The position numbers were made by a program, and so were the translations under genes. This document shows, piece after piece, positions 34,346-46,045 of a DNA stretch of 64,000 nucleotides (within the stretch, counting starts at the first letter, position 1; the number at the start of each line of letters is the position of its first letter). The notes below the pieces were generated by a model. The model was not told where the DNA came from, did not search any database, and saw only the letters and a list, made by a program, of their open reading frames with translations. This stretch comes from Balaenoptera acutorostrata (Eukaryota; Chordata; Mammalia; Artiodactyla; Balaenopteridae), in assembly GCF_949987535.1 (NCBI RefSeq), contig NC_080075.1, positions 45,691,536-45,755,535 of the forward strand, given 5' to 3'.

Positions 34346-35871
34346 TAATAAATATATAATTATTAACCTGAACTTTGTTCAGCCAGAAAATCATTTCTAC
34401 TTTCCTTCTAATATCCAGGTTTTCTCTTGCTTGGTACCAGAACAAGTTTTCCAGATCTGGTTAATTCATTTGTTTTTGATTGAAGGTCGGCTCTTCACAA
34501 TGGGTCACTACGTATTTAATCTATTCTAGGAAACTCCCAAGCTGCAGTCATCTACTTCAGTAACTTCTGGTTGAGTTGAATGAAACCTATGTTTGAGACA
34601 ACTGATTGTTTCAAACACACAAATTCCTTGCAGATTTGAAATGAATCCTAAAGCCAGAGGGAGAAAAATTAAATATTTGAGCTTGCCATCTTTCACTAGG
34701 ATACCATCATTTAATATAATATTTTATGGTTTCTTATTTGATATGGTAAAAGAATCTGCAACACATCAATAGATCCTAACAATCTTTGCAACGGGTTGCT
34801 ATAAATAAGTTATGAAAAGACTACCAAAAGACATTTTTTATTGAATTCTCTTTGATCTGAACATCAGTTGATATCTATAGAGACCTGTTATGTCAAAAAA
34901 TTATAGAAGAGTTGATTAACTCTTCACAGAAGTAAACCCAGATTACCTGAAGAGTAAAAGCAAATTAGAGGTAGCACCTGAATTTGATAATTTAAAAGCA
35001 GTCGGGAAAAACCACAATTTTACAAAAATGTAATAGTCATTTTGAGGTATCTAAAGCTGATACAATGTTTAACTGTATTATGCCTTACAGAACACAATAT
35101 TTATCAATTTTCTTAATTTATCAATTAATTGATTCTAAACCAGTAAAGCAGAACCTACATGGTATTAGCTTTTGTGTCAGGAATGAAGAAAGTGCTATTT
35201 TAAAATTAGCTACATTTCATTTACATGTTTTCCAAAATTTTTCATTATTAGCATGTACCATACAATCATAAAATGTTGATAATAATGTGACTCAATATGA
35301 ACATTTCAATGTAATCCACTTTTATGGTTTACTCATCAGAAATTCGCCACCAAATAACATTGACTTATTGGGTCACATAAACGAATTCTGAAGCTTTGAA
35401 CCCCTTTGTATCCAAATGAAATGGCATCTGTTGAGATGTATAGGAGAATTCTCTGGATGGTATCACTTGGTTGCCTAGCAACCAGTCACCTGATGTGTTT
35501 GGGGAATTAGGCAATGAGCAAGAAGTCTGACAAAAGAGAGAAGCCATAAGATCTTTTACAAAGGCTAGTTATATGTACATTAGCATCTGTTTTAACTTCT
35601 GCTTGAGTGTATAAAGTAATTGAAACTAGGCCAACAGTACCTTTGGATAAGCTTCACTATGGAAAAAGAGGGACCTGGTAACATATATTGAGTTGCTCAT
35701 ATGATTTCTTTAGAAGATAAAGATTATATTCTTAGGATACTCCCAAGAAGATGTTCAATGTCTGTAATATGAATTGTAATGACCTTGGGAAATATCCATT
35801 TGAAAATGTGTTCTTTGGCATTATTAGCAGTAGAAAATTTCAATTTATGTGATTGATTACACTTAATTAAG
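34346..35871. other. No repeat recognised; holds an RFX-type motif
   Basis: About 1.5 kb of unidentified sequence apart from the motif at 35,470. The frames here are short and without family resemblance. Confidence 0.4.
35470..35482. promoter_or_regulatory. RFX X-box-like palindrome
   Basis: gttgcctagcaac matches both half-sites of the RFX consensus GTNRCC(N)RGYAAC with one spacer base. RFX factors bind such sites near ciliary and other genes. It sits in unique-looking DNA with no visible promoter or gene, so binding is inference. Confidence 0.4.
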
Positions 35872-36238
35872 CAAGTATAACTCATTTTATTGCACTCGCT
35901 TCACTTTATTACAATTCACAGATATTGTGGTTTTTACAAATTGAAGGTTAATTGAAGGTTTGTGGCGACCCTGGGCTGTCAGATGATGGTTAGCATTTTT
36001 TGGCAATAAAGTATTTTTTCATTAACATATGTACATTTCTTTTTTAGGCGTAGTGCTGTTGCACACAATAGACCACAGTAGAGTGTAAACATAACTTTTA
36101 TAGGCACTAGGGAACCAAACAGTTCTTGTGACTTGCTTTATTGCCATATTTGCTTTATTGCCATATTTGCTTTATTGCCATATTTGCTTTATTGCAGTGG
36201 TCTGGAACCAAAAACACAATATCTCTGAGCTATGCCTG
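35872..36238. mobile_element. Internally deleted Tigger1 DNA transposon
   Basis: Both terminal inverted repeats are visible. The left reads 'cattttattgcactcgcttc' and the right 'gtctggaaccaaaaacacaa' followed by 'tctctgagctatgcctg', then TA. Left inner sequence 'ttacaaattgaaggttaatt' and right inner 'ataacttttataggcactag' also fit Tigger1. The whole transposase gene is missing, so this is a nonautonomous (MITE-like) remnant. It contains a 17-bp tandem repeat at 36,133-36,196. Confidence 0.85.
36133..36196 (+). repeat. 17-bp tandem repeat inside the Tigger1 end
   Basis: About four copies of tttgctttattgccata (the first and last slightly altered) duplicate a piece of the transposon's terminal repeat region. 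They create the first part of a chance 64-codon frame. Confidence 0.9.
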
Positions 36239-36239
36239 T

Positions 36240-36744
36240 ATTTATGTCTTCAGATTAATTCTCATCACATGGAGTCTTTTTCCAGAAATTTTGTGACTTC
36301 TTTATATAAAAAAGTTTTGTGACTACAGAAGTCATCTAATACAATGCTACTTATTATACTCTTAATTGTGTCTGAATTATGTTAATGCTACAATTCTTAG
36401 TTTCTGTAACATTCAACATTAACTCTTCTCTACCAATGAGAGTCTGATGTGTAACTGTATCTAATACAAGAAGGTCTCCTACTCCTTATGACCTTCTTAA
36501 ATCCCCTGGGGAATAAGGCAGGGTAAAATTAAAGAAATAATATAACAATTGATTAATATATTAAGTTTCTGTAAGAACGATCATGAAAAGATATATAAGA
36601 AGTACTTAGCAAAATCTCTAATCCAGAATGTGCTACCTGTATAACTATACTATAAAGAAGGTCTAGAACATATGTATTTCACTCTCATTAATATTAGACT
36701 TATCTGTTTAACTTAATGTTTACTTTTTAAATATCATGAATATT
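36240..36744. other. No recognised feature
   Basis: AT-rich unidentified sequence. Confidence 0.4.
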
Positions 36745-39052
36745 AGGACTAAAAAAATTGAGACAACATTCACATAATATAGAATTTATTATTTTAATAA
36801 TTTTAAAGTATACAATTCAGTGATTTTTGGTATTTTCACAAAGTTGCACAACCATCACCACTAATTATAGAACATTTGTATCACCCCAAAATGTAACCAT
36901 TTATTTATTAGCAGTCACTCCCCATTCTTTCCTTCCTTCCAAGCCACTAGCAAGCACTAATCTACTTCCTGTATCAGTGAATTTGTTTAATCTGAATATT
37001 TCAAATAGATGAAATCATACAATATATGGTATTTTATGTCTGGCTTCTGTCATTCAGCATAATGTTTTCAAGATTCATCCATGTTGTAGCATGTATCAGT
37101 ACTTCAGTCCTTCTCAGGACTGAATAATATCAATATTTCATTGTATAGATATATCACATCTTTATTCATTCACTGGTTGATGGACATCTGGGTTATTGTC
37201 ACATTGTGGCTATTATGAATAATGCTGATATATCACTCATGTACAGATTTTTGCATGGTTATGTGCTTTCATTTCTCTTAGGTGTATACCTAGCAATGGA
37301 ATTGCTGGAGTAATGTTAACCCTATGTTTAACTTATCGAGGAACTGCCGAATTGTTTTTCATAGCAGCTCCACAATTTTATATTCCCACCAGCAATGTAT
37401 GAGCTTTACAGTTCATTCACATCATTGCAAATACTTTTTATTTTCTGTTTTGTTGTTGTTGTTGTTGTTTATTAATAGCCATCCTAGTGGGTGTGAAGTG
37501 GTAACTTAATGTGGTTTGATTTTCATGTCCCTAAAGAATAAAGATATTGAGCATCTTTTCATGTTGGCCATTCTTATGTATTCTTTGGAGAATTGTCTAT
37601 TAAAAACTCTGCCCATTTTTAAATTGGGTTGTCTGTCTTTTTGTTGTTGAGTTGTAAGAGTTCTCTAGGTATTCTGGGTGCTAGACTCATATCAGATATA
37701 TTATTTGCAAATATTTTATTCCATATTGTGGATTGTGTTTTCACTGACTTGATAGTGTCCTTTGGTTCACAGAAGTTTTAAATTTTGGTGAAGTACAATT
37801 TATCTGTTTTTTGTTTTGGTTGCATATGCTTTTGATGTCATGTTTAAGAAACTATTATCTAATCCAAGGTCATAATATTTATACCTCTGTTTTCTTTTAA
37901 GACTTTTATAGTTTTAACTCTTACATTTATTTTGAGTGAATTTTAGTATTTTGTGTGATGCAGGGATATAATTCATTCTTTTGCAGGTGGATATCCAGTT
38001 ATCCCAGATCCATTTTGGGAAAAAAACAAAAACAAAAACAAAACAAAAAAACACCTTTTTTTTTTTCTATTTGAATGAACTTAACCCCCTTGTTGTAAAT
38101 TAATTATATGGATTTATGTCTGGACTCTCAATTATATTTTATTGATCTATATGTCTATTCTTATGCCAGTACTATATTGTTTTGACAACAGTATATTCGT
38201 AGAAAGTGTTAAAATTGGGAAGTGTGAGTACCCCAACTTTGTTTTTTTTTGTTTTGTTATTTATGTATTTATTTATTTTTGGCTGTGTTGGATCTTCGTT
38301 GCTGTGCGCAGGCCTTCTCTAGTTGCAGTGAGTGGGGACTTCTCTTGTTGCGGAGCACGGGCTCTAGGCACACAGGCTTCAGTAAGTTGTGGCTCACAGG
38401 CTCTAGAGTGCAGGCTCAGCAGTTGTGGCGCACGGGCTTAGTTGCTCCGTGGCATGTGGGATCTTCCCGGACCAGGGCTTGAACCCGTGTCCCCTGCATT
38501 GACAGGCAGATTCTCAACCACTGAGCCATGAGGGAAGCCCCCCAACTTTGTTTTTCATTTTCAAGATTGTTTTGGCCACTCTGGGTTCCTTGCAATCCAT
38601 AGGAGTTTTAGAATTGGCTTGTCCATTTCTGCAAAAAAAGGAAGTCAGACATTTAATAGGGAATGCATTGAATCTGTGCATAAATTTGGTGATTATTGCC
38701 ATCTTAACAATATTAAGTCTTCAATCCATGAACATGGGGTATCTTTTCATTATTTTAATTCTTTCAACAATGTTTTGTAGTTTTTAGTGTCTAAGTCTTA
38801 CACCTCTTGGTTAAGTTTATTTTTTTAAGTATTTTATTTCTTTTGATGCCTTAGTAAATAAAATTGTTTTCTTGTTTACATTTTAAGACTGCTCACTGCT
38901 AGCATATAGCAATACCACTGCTTTTTATGTTGATCTTGTATCCTACATTTTGATGACTCTTTTATTAGCTATAATAATTAATTTGTGAATTCTTTAGGGT
39001 TTTCTATATATAAGATCATGTCATCTATGAATATAGGATACATTTTCTGCAA
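36745..39052 (-). mobile_element. Old L1 (L1M class): 3' UTR to reverse transcriptase region
   Basis: Reversed L1 in the expected order. The 3' UTR ('caatcaccaccactaattat'-like text, 'ccaagccactagcaagcac') leads into the ORF2 C-terminal region ('gttcaagattcatccatgttg', 'ggttgatggacatctggg', 'acctagcaatggaattgctg'). Thumb and RT sequence follow to 'catgtcatctatgaatatag'. All frames are broken. It is interrupted by a SINE at 38,247-38,539 and contains small (GTT)n and (AAAAC)n runs near 37,450 and 38,020. Confidence 0.85.
38247..38539 (-). mobile_element. CHR-2 SINE in an old L1
   Basis: Full copy ending 'ccatgagggaagccc', with duplication ccccaactttgttttt at 38,231-38,246 and 38,540-38,555. 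The L1 text continues correctly after it. Confidence 0.95.
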
Positions 39053-39278
39053 ACAATATGTTGGGATTTTGATTGGGATTTCATTGAATCTGTAGGTCAC
39101 TTTGGGTAGTATGGACACCTTAACAATATTAAGTTTCCAATACATGAACACAGCCTGCCCTTCCATTATTTGTGTCTTCTTTAATTTGTTTCAGCAGTGT
39201 TCTGTAATTTTCACTGTAAGAGTTTTCCACCATCTTGGTTAGGTTATTACTAAGTTTTGTTTTTTTTTTTGTACGCAA
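39053..39278 (-). mobile_element. Second old L1 fragment, ORF2 part
   Basis: 'gattgggatttcattgaatc' and 'cttaacaatattaagtttcc' repeat the same ORF2 segment already seen near 38,650-38,720, so this is a different copy or an internal duplication. Confidence 0.65.
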
Positions 39279-40570
39279 TTGTAAATGGAATTGTTTTCTT
39301 AATTTCCTTTCAGATTGTTCATTGTTATTGTGTAACCTTTGATTCTCTTTTATAATTACTTCCTTTTGTTGATATTATCAATTTGGTGAGTCATTCTCAT
39401 GGTTTCTTTTTATTCATTGGGCATGATTTCATTTAGTTTTTGAACATATTTAAAACAGCTATTTAAAATTTTTGTCTAGTAATTCCAGTGTCTAAGCTTC
39501 CTCAGGGAGAGTTCCTGTTAATTTCTTTTTTGGTTTGGTATGGGTCATACTTTCTTGTTTTCTTATTGCCTTGTAATTTTCATTGAAAAGTTGACATTTT
39601 GAATATTATTATTATGCAAATTTGTAAATCACATTCACCTGCCTCTCCTTGGCTTTTTGTTGCCGCTCGTTGTTGTATGTTTGGTGGCTTTTCTGAGCTA
39701 ATTTTGTAAAGCCTGTGTTCTTTATTATGTTTGTCCACTGAATTCTCTGTTCTGTTGCCTTAGTGATCAGCTGATGATTGGACAGAGATTTCCTTAAATG
39801 GCTGGAATTAAAGTAAAGTCTCTCAGTTTTCAGATGGGCTTATGTGTCATTTTGGGGGATATCTTCAGTACTCAGCCAGGCAGTTTACAGCTTTGCCTTA
39901 GCCTTCCTGGAGATCAGTCAGAGGGGAGAATTTAGGGCCTTCTCATGTCTTTTCTGAACATGCATACATGGTCTTCTAGATTCCTAGTATTATGTTGGAG
40001 CTTTTCAAAACCTTTATTCCTCAAAGCATCTCATTCTTTAGTCTTTCTTCCCAGGGTTTTTGGTTAGTCTGTTATTTGCCCCAACTGTCATCCATTGCCC
40101 TTAGGCAGCCATGACTAATGTCTTTGCTTGTGTATTTGACAAACACCCCTCCTCAGATAGCCACCTCAGCACTGCAAAAGTTCTGAATTAGGCAACGATG
40201 AAGGCAAACACTTTGATCCAAGGAGTCACCAGACAGGTCAACTGATCACCCACATCTCTTTGTGAATGAAGTATCTTCTAGTCCTTCTAGTAATGCTCTC
40301 TGTATTGGGACTGTGAGCTCTTAAGTCAAGTTCACATCTGAATCCAGAATTGGGTAATGGGACCAATAAGTAAGAGTACCACTGGGGTCTCTGTTTTTAC
40401 AAAATCCCACCAGTTTTTCTTGATTAAGCATTATCTTAGTTGCTGCAAGCTTCTGGTTATTTTCCAGAATGCCAAAAAAAGTTCATTCTGATAGATTTTG
40501 CCAGTGTTTTTATTGATCTTATGGCAGGACAGACTTTTAGATTTTCTTACTGTGCCATTTTTTTGTTAAC
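39279..40570 (-). mobile_element. Probable 5' region of an old L1
   Basis: The long block ('gtgatcagctgatgattgg', 'agagatttccttaaatggct', 'ttgattaagcattatcttag', 'tttcttactgtgccattttt') is a familiar interspersed mammalian sequence. I take it to be an old L1 leader on the minus strand, but cannot assign the family with certainty. Confidence 0.4.
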
Positions 40571-40649
40571 AATATTCTGTTTAGGATTTTAATAAATTAT
40601 AACATTGAATACCTACTATTGAGAATCCAAACTAAAATATCAATATCTT

Positions 40650-40967
40650 TTTTTTTTTTTAATTTTTTTTTATTATTATTATTATTTATTTTATTTTATT
40701 TATTTATGGCTGTGTTGGGTCTTCATTTCTGTGCGAGGGCTTTCTCTAGTTGTGGCAAGCGGGGACCACTCTTCATCGCCGTGTACGGGTCCCTCACCAT
40801 CGCGGCCTCTCGTTGCGGAGCACAGGTTCCAGACGCACAGGCTCAGCAATTGTGGCTCACGGGCCCAGTCGCTCCGTGGCATGTGGGATCTTCCCAGACC
40901 AGGGCTCGAACCCGTGTCCCCTGCATTGGCAGGCAGATTCTCAACCACTGCGCCACCAGGGAAGCCC
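40650..40967 (-). mobile_element. CHR-2 SINE, young copy
   Basis: Complete copy with a perfect 17-bp duplication, taaaatatcaatatctt, at 40,633-40,649 and 40,968-40,984, so insertion is fairly recent. B-box-like gggctcgaacc (reversed) at 40,902-40,912. The 182-codon frame running through it and the TA array is not a gene. Confidence 0.97.
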
Positions 40968-41007
40968 TAAAATATCAATATCTTAATTCAGTATGTACAT
41001 TTTATTA

Positions 41008-41043
41008 TATATATATACACACACGTGTATATATATATGTGTT

Positions 41044-41093
<50 letters not shown>
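41008..41093. repeat. Long (TA)n array
   Basis: Begins with TATA/CACA/GTGT units and ends in about 22 uninterrupted TA dinucleotides. Likely length-polymorphic. Confidence 0.95.
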
Positions 41094-41097
<4 letters not shown>

Positions 41098-41099
41098 CT

Positions 41100-43204
41100 A
41101 CATGATACTCCACACCTTGACCCATTTTAATCTGTATCTATTTTTCTTTCTCAATAATTGGAAATAGAACTTGGTATAAGAAACAGGAGCGTTAAATCCT
41201 ATTTGACCTACTTCATCAGTGCCCTCCCTCCTTGCCAAGACTCAGTGTTGGTGGAGTTAGTTAGCAGTTACCATTTAGATACAGAGTTTCCATTTAGCTA
41301 CAGTTACCTTCAGTATCACACATTAATAAATACCAAATGTACAGTGCTTCTCTCTTCTCTTTAGGTACTTCCCCAGCATTACTGACTCTCAAATATGGCA
41401 GCCTCACATAAGACTAGGAGAATTGTGTGGGAGATGTATATTGACCTAAAATTAAGCATTTAGCAAAAATATAATTTTCTGCAGCTATACAGGGAGATAC
41501 TAAAATGGTAAACAGGGATTTTGATACTTTGAACATTAAGTGTAGTTTGCATATTCTCTGTGTGTTGTGTATGTGTTTAAAGGAATTATTGACTGTTGTT
41601 GAAAGTAAAGTTCTAGAATACTGTTTCAACTTGTTTTATTTGAGTAAAGACAGTTTGGAAACTTGTTCCTATCTGTTACTTTAGAAAAATATACTCTAGA
41701 TATCAGTAACTAACATTGGTATAGAAATTTATGGTTTATAAGTTTATGATTATAAATTTGGATAGTTTCTCCATATTACTGTCTCTTTAAATATCATAGA
41801 AAAGATAATCACAAAGGGGAAAAATGTTCAGAAATGTTGAGGATAACCTGAGGTCAAATGTATAGTAATTGGCCAAATTGGAACTAACTATAAATCATAT
41901 ACTTTTTTCAATACCATGCATTTAAAAATAATGTATACAAGCTTGAGTGACAGATGCTTAGTGTGAACCATTTCTGTAACTAACTAAGCAGTTCACGGAG
42001 TTGGTTCAGTGTAATTCTGAAGTTTTACCTTAGTATATCATCTCAAGGGGACCATCATTAAAATCATTCCTTAAAGTAATGGTATAAATGGGTTCTCCCA
42101 ATATTTCAGGCCTGTCTCCGAGGAAGGACTTGCCTGAAACCTTTGATGTTTTATAATCAGAGAGCCTTTTTGATCTTGCTTGGTTATACCAATTTTGCAT
42201 AATATTCCCCAGTCAATAATAATTCTATCATATCAGAATTACTCTGCTTTATCCTTTATCCTTTATGGTCATCAAAGAATATTTGTTTCAGCCAAATTAA
42301 TTGCCTCTGGTATAAATGCAGCCAAGGGATTAGTTTCTGTGAGAAGTTTAAAAGTTGTTTCATTATCTAAATTTCAAGTATCTATCGGGTTAAATTTATT
42401 TAAGCCTTTATTTCCAACCTTGGGGGAGAACAAAAGCCATATCACTATTCAAAATTGCCTTTAATGTATCACAGTTTTGGAGATACCAAAGTATATAAGT
42501 CTAGAGAAGTGAAGAGAATAGAAGTGTGCTTGATTTAAAAGTAAGCTATTGATATTTGAGTTGTACAAGAAATGAAATAACCTCTGTGTGAACCTAAAGA
42601 ATATTTACTAAGAAGTCCGTGTTCTGAATCTCTATGAGAACAGTAATCAGAAGCAATATTCTGTGAAAAAGCGTGTCTGGATGGATGGATGGAGGGGAGA
42701 AATGGTTTTCAAGTCAGACCCTTTTGTCTTGGTTTTCTAATCTGTTTTAACTGTTTACAGGGTTATTGTGAGTATTTTAGGGGAATAAGTATGAAAGATT
42801 TGAAAAATAAACTGAATCTTGGACATAAAGTGCTTTTATTACTTCCCGTTAGTAATTTTAATAATTCTTAAGAGAGTGTAGCAATGTGCCACATCAGATA
42901 TAGATGTTGGGAGGAGACTCCCTAGTTGCCCCTTCTGAAGTTGTTTGTCTGCCGTCACAGCAACAATTCCAGCCCTGTCACTAGTCAGGGGAAAGGAAGT
43001 CATAATTCTTAGCTCTCCTTCTAATTCAAGTGATATTATAGGCTCAATTGAGACAAAGTAGACTAAAGCCGGAAAAAAAAAAAAAAGGCTTTTGAGTCAC
43101 ATAGCCACATCTCAAGAACAGTGTTGTCAGTAGCTGTGGGATAGCTAGAATCTGGATTTAGACAACATCATGATTTCCTTGACATTTGACTCTTGATTCT
43201 CTCT
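41100..43204. other. No recognised feature
   Basis: About 2.1 kb in which I recognise no gene or repeat apart from a tiny (GGAT)n at about 42,677-42,692 and a poly(A) run at 43,073-43,086. Confidence 0.4.
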
Positions 43205-43345
43205 TAGTATTGGTCTCTTCATATTCGTTCTACCCTCATGACCTCATCTAATCCTAATTACCTCCCAAAGGCTCTATCTCTTAATACCATCCCATTGGAC
43301 AGTAACATATGAATTTTGGAGAACAAAAGCATGCAATCCATAACA
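43205..43345 (-). mobile_element. MaLR/MLT1 3' LTR, truncated
   Basis: Only the LTR 5' half is left: 'ctcatgacctcatctaatcc', 'taattacctcccaaaggctc', 'catatgaattttggagaac' and the terminus 'caatccataaca'. The other half has been lost at its left edge. Confidence 0.8.
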
Positions 43346-44831
43346 TTTAGTTCCTGGCTCCCAAGATGTATGTCCTTCTCACATAAAAAATACCGTCTCA
43401 ACAACTCCCAAAGTCTCAACTCTTTCCACCATAAGCTCTAAATTCTAAAATCCAAAGTTTCATTTAAATAGCATCTAAATCAGATATGGGTGAGACTCAA
43501 GGCGTGCTTCATCCTGAGGCCAGTTCCTCCTCAGCTGTGAATCTGTGAAACCAAATATGTAATGTGCTTCCAAAATACAACTGTGGGATGGGCATAATAG
43601 GGTTGGCATTCCCATTCCAAAAGCAAGAAATAGGAAAGGAGAAAGGGGTAATGAGTCCCAAGTACGTCTAAAACATAACAGGGCAAAGAGCATTAAACCT
43701 AACGGCTCAAGAACAATCATCTTTGGCTTGATGCTCAGCCTTCCAATCCCACTGGGGGGCAGTATCACCCCCATGACTCTGTGGGACAGTCTTAAGTGGC
43801 TTTCTGTAGGGGCCCTGCCCCCACAGCAACTCTCTGCCTGGGCTTTATGGCTCTCTAGGATTGGGTCATGTGCCCGTGGCTCTCCTAGTCTGGGATTCCA
43901 AGCCTGTGGCTCTGGTGGCTGACCCCATCCTTTGAAATCTAGATAGATAGCCATGCCCCCCATAGCTGTGCTGCATACAGCCCATGCTAATTTCTCCGTG
44001 ATGGCCCAACCTCTGAGGCACTGGGCAGGGGCATCCTGGACTGCCTTGTGACCCCCTCCTTTGAAACCATTCTTCCCAACCCCTCATCCCCCCCAGGTCC
44101 CCTCCACACTGGGCCTGTGATGGGAGTAGCAGCCTTGATGATGTTCGATTCACCTTTGGGGTCATTATTCAATTGTCTTAAAGAATAATTCCTGGCTTCT
44201 CTTGAAATGGCTGATTCATACTAATCTTATCAAAGGGTTGCCTGGCCACATCCTTGGTGTTCTCATTTTTTTGCAATACGGATAAGCTGAGAATTTTCCA
44301 AATCTTTAAATTCTGCTTCGCTTTTTGCTCAACAATTCCATCTTTAAGTCATTTCTCTCTTCTCACATTTTAAGTAGTCAAGAGAACCCAAGCTGCACCT
44401 TCAACTCGTTTCTTAGAAATAGTTTCAGCTTGATATCCAATTTTGTAAGTTCTACCTTCCACAAAACACTAGAACATAAACACAATTCAGCCAAGGTCTT
44501 TGCCACTTTATAACAAGGATTACCAGTTTCCAACAACATGCTTCTCATTTCTGTCCGAAACCACATCAGAATGGCCTTCATCATCTATATTTCTACCAAC
44601 ATTCTGTTCAGGATTACTTAAGTATCCTCTAAGAAGATTAAATCTTTCTCTACAGCTTTTATTTCTGAGTTCTCACCAGAACCTCCCTTAATGATTCATT
44701 CATGGCAATGTAGGCTTTTTCTAGCATGGACCTCAAAACTTTTTCAGCTTCTACCATTACCAGTTCCAAAGCCACTTCTACATTTTTAGGTATTTGTTAC
44801 AGCAGCATATCTACTTCTCGATACTAATTTC
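43346..44831 (-). mobile_element. MaLR internal region (gag-like remnant)
   Basis: Lies exactly between two LTRs of the same class and orientation. On the minus strand it starts with the typical MaLR leader (reversed: 'acatttttaggtatttgtta', 'agttccaaagccacttctac', 'catggcaatgtaggcttttt') and runs about 1.5 kb. MaLR elements carry at most a gag-like gene. Here only short broken frames remain (for example 162 codons at 43,475-43,963), with no protease, polymerase or envelope. A CTCF-like motif is at 43,749-43,762. Confidence 0.8.
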
Positions 44832-45149
44832 TGTTTAGTCAATTTGGGCTACTATATCAAAAATACCATTGACTGGATGGCTAATAAATAACAGAAATTT
44901 ATTACTCACAGTTATGGAGGCTGGCGGTCTGAGATCAGGTTGTAAGCATGGTCAGGTTCCAGTGAGGGCCCTCTTCTGGGTTGCAGACTGCTGACTTCTC
45001 AATGTATCCTCACATGGCAGAGAGCAGAGAAAAACCAAGCTCTCTTGTGACTCTTATAAATTCATTAATCCCATTCATGAGGCCTCTACCCTCATGATCT
45101 CTTCTAATCCTATTGCCTCCCAAAGACTCCACCTCCTAGTAGCATCCTG

Positions 45150-46045
45150 TTTTTTTTTTTCCTATTGAAATATATTTGCTTTACAAAATTATATTAATTT
45201 CAGATGTACAGCATAGTGATTCAGTACTTTTATAGATAATACCCCATTTAAGGTTATTACCGAATAATGGCTATATTTCTCTGCTGTACAATATATCCTT
45301 GTAGCTTATCTATTTTATACATAGTAGTTTATATCTCTTAATCCCATACACCTATTTTACCCTTCCCCCCTCCCCTCTCCCCACTGGCAGCCACTAGTTT
45401 GTTCTCTGTATCTGTGATCTGTTTCTGTTTTGTTATATGCATTCATATATTTTTTAGATTCCGCATATAAATGATAATATGCAGTATTTGCCTTTCTCTG
45501 TCTGACTTATTTCACTAAGCGTAATACTCTCTAGGTCCATCCATGTTGTTGCAAATGTCAGAATTTCATCCTTTTTTATGGCTGAGTAATATTCCATTGT
45601 GTGTGTGTGTGTGTGTGTGTTTATGTATGTGTGTGTGTATATATCTTCTATATATATAGAAGATATATATATACATCTTCTATATTCATTCATCTGTTGA
45701 TGGACACTTAGGTTGCTTCCATATCTTGGTATAGTAAATAATGCTGCTGTGAACGTTGGGGTGCAGTGTATCTTTTCAAATTAGTGTTTTCATTTTCTTC
45801 AGATATATACCCAGTATACAAGGGTTCCCTTTTCTCCACTTCCTCACCAGCATTTATTTGTGGTCTTTTTGATAGTCATTCTGACAGGCGTGAGGTGATT
45901 ATCTCATTGCGGTTTTGATTTGCACTTCTTTGATGATTAGTAATATTGAGCATCTTTTCATGTGCCTGCTGGCCATTTGTATGTCTTCTTTGGAAAAATG
46001 TTCAGGTCTTCACCTATTTTAAAACTGGGGTTATTTTTTGATATG
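45150..46045 (-). mobile_element. 5'-truncated L1 inserted in the MaLR LTR
   Basis: Reversed L1: T-rich tail, 3' UTR ('tttcagatgtacagcatag', 'cccactggcagccactag'), then the ORF2 C-terminal region. On the minus strand a 79-codon frame (45,454-45,693) still ends with the ORF2 terminus (ITLSEISQTEKGKY...). A (GT)n run at 45,598-45,644 has grown where L1s carry a short ATATATAC motif and is read as His-Thr repeats. Confidence 0.9.
45598..45676. repeat. (GT)n microsatellite joined to a TA-rich palindrome
   Basis: A GT run of about 11 units, a second GT block, then tatatatcttctatatata and its mirror, agaagatatatatata, forming a near-perfect inverted repeat of about 34 bp. Confidence 0.9.

Noticed and set aside
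40619..41167. 182-codon plus-strand frame
   Set aside because: It is a translation through a reversed SINE and the TA array (Ile-Tyr repeats), not a gene.
43475..43963. 162-codon minus-strand frame
   Set aside because: Lies inside MaLR internal sequence and shows no recognisable gag motif. I treat it as a remnant, not a gene.
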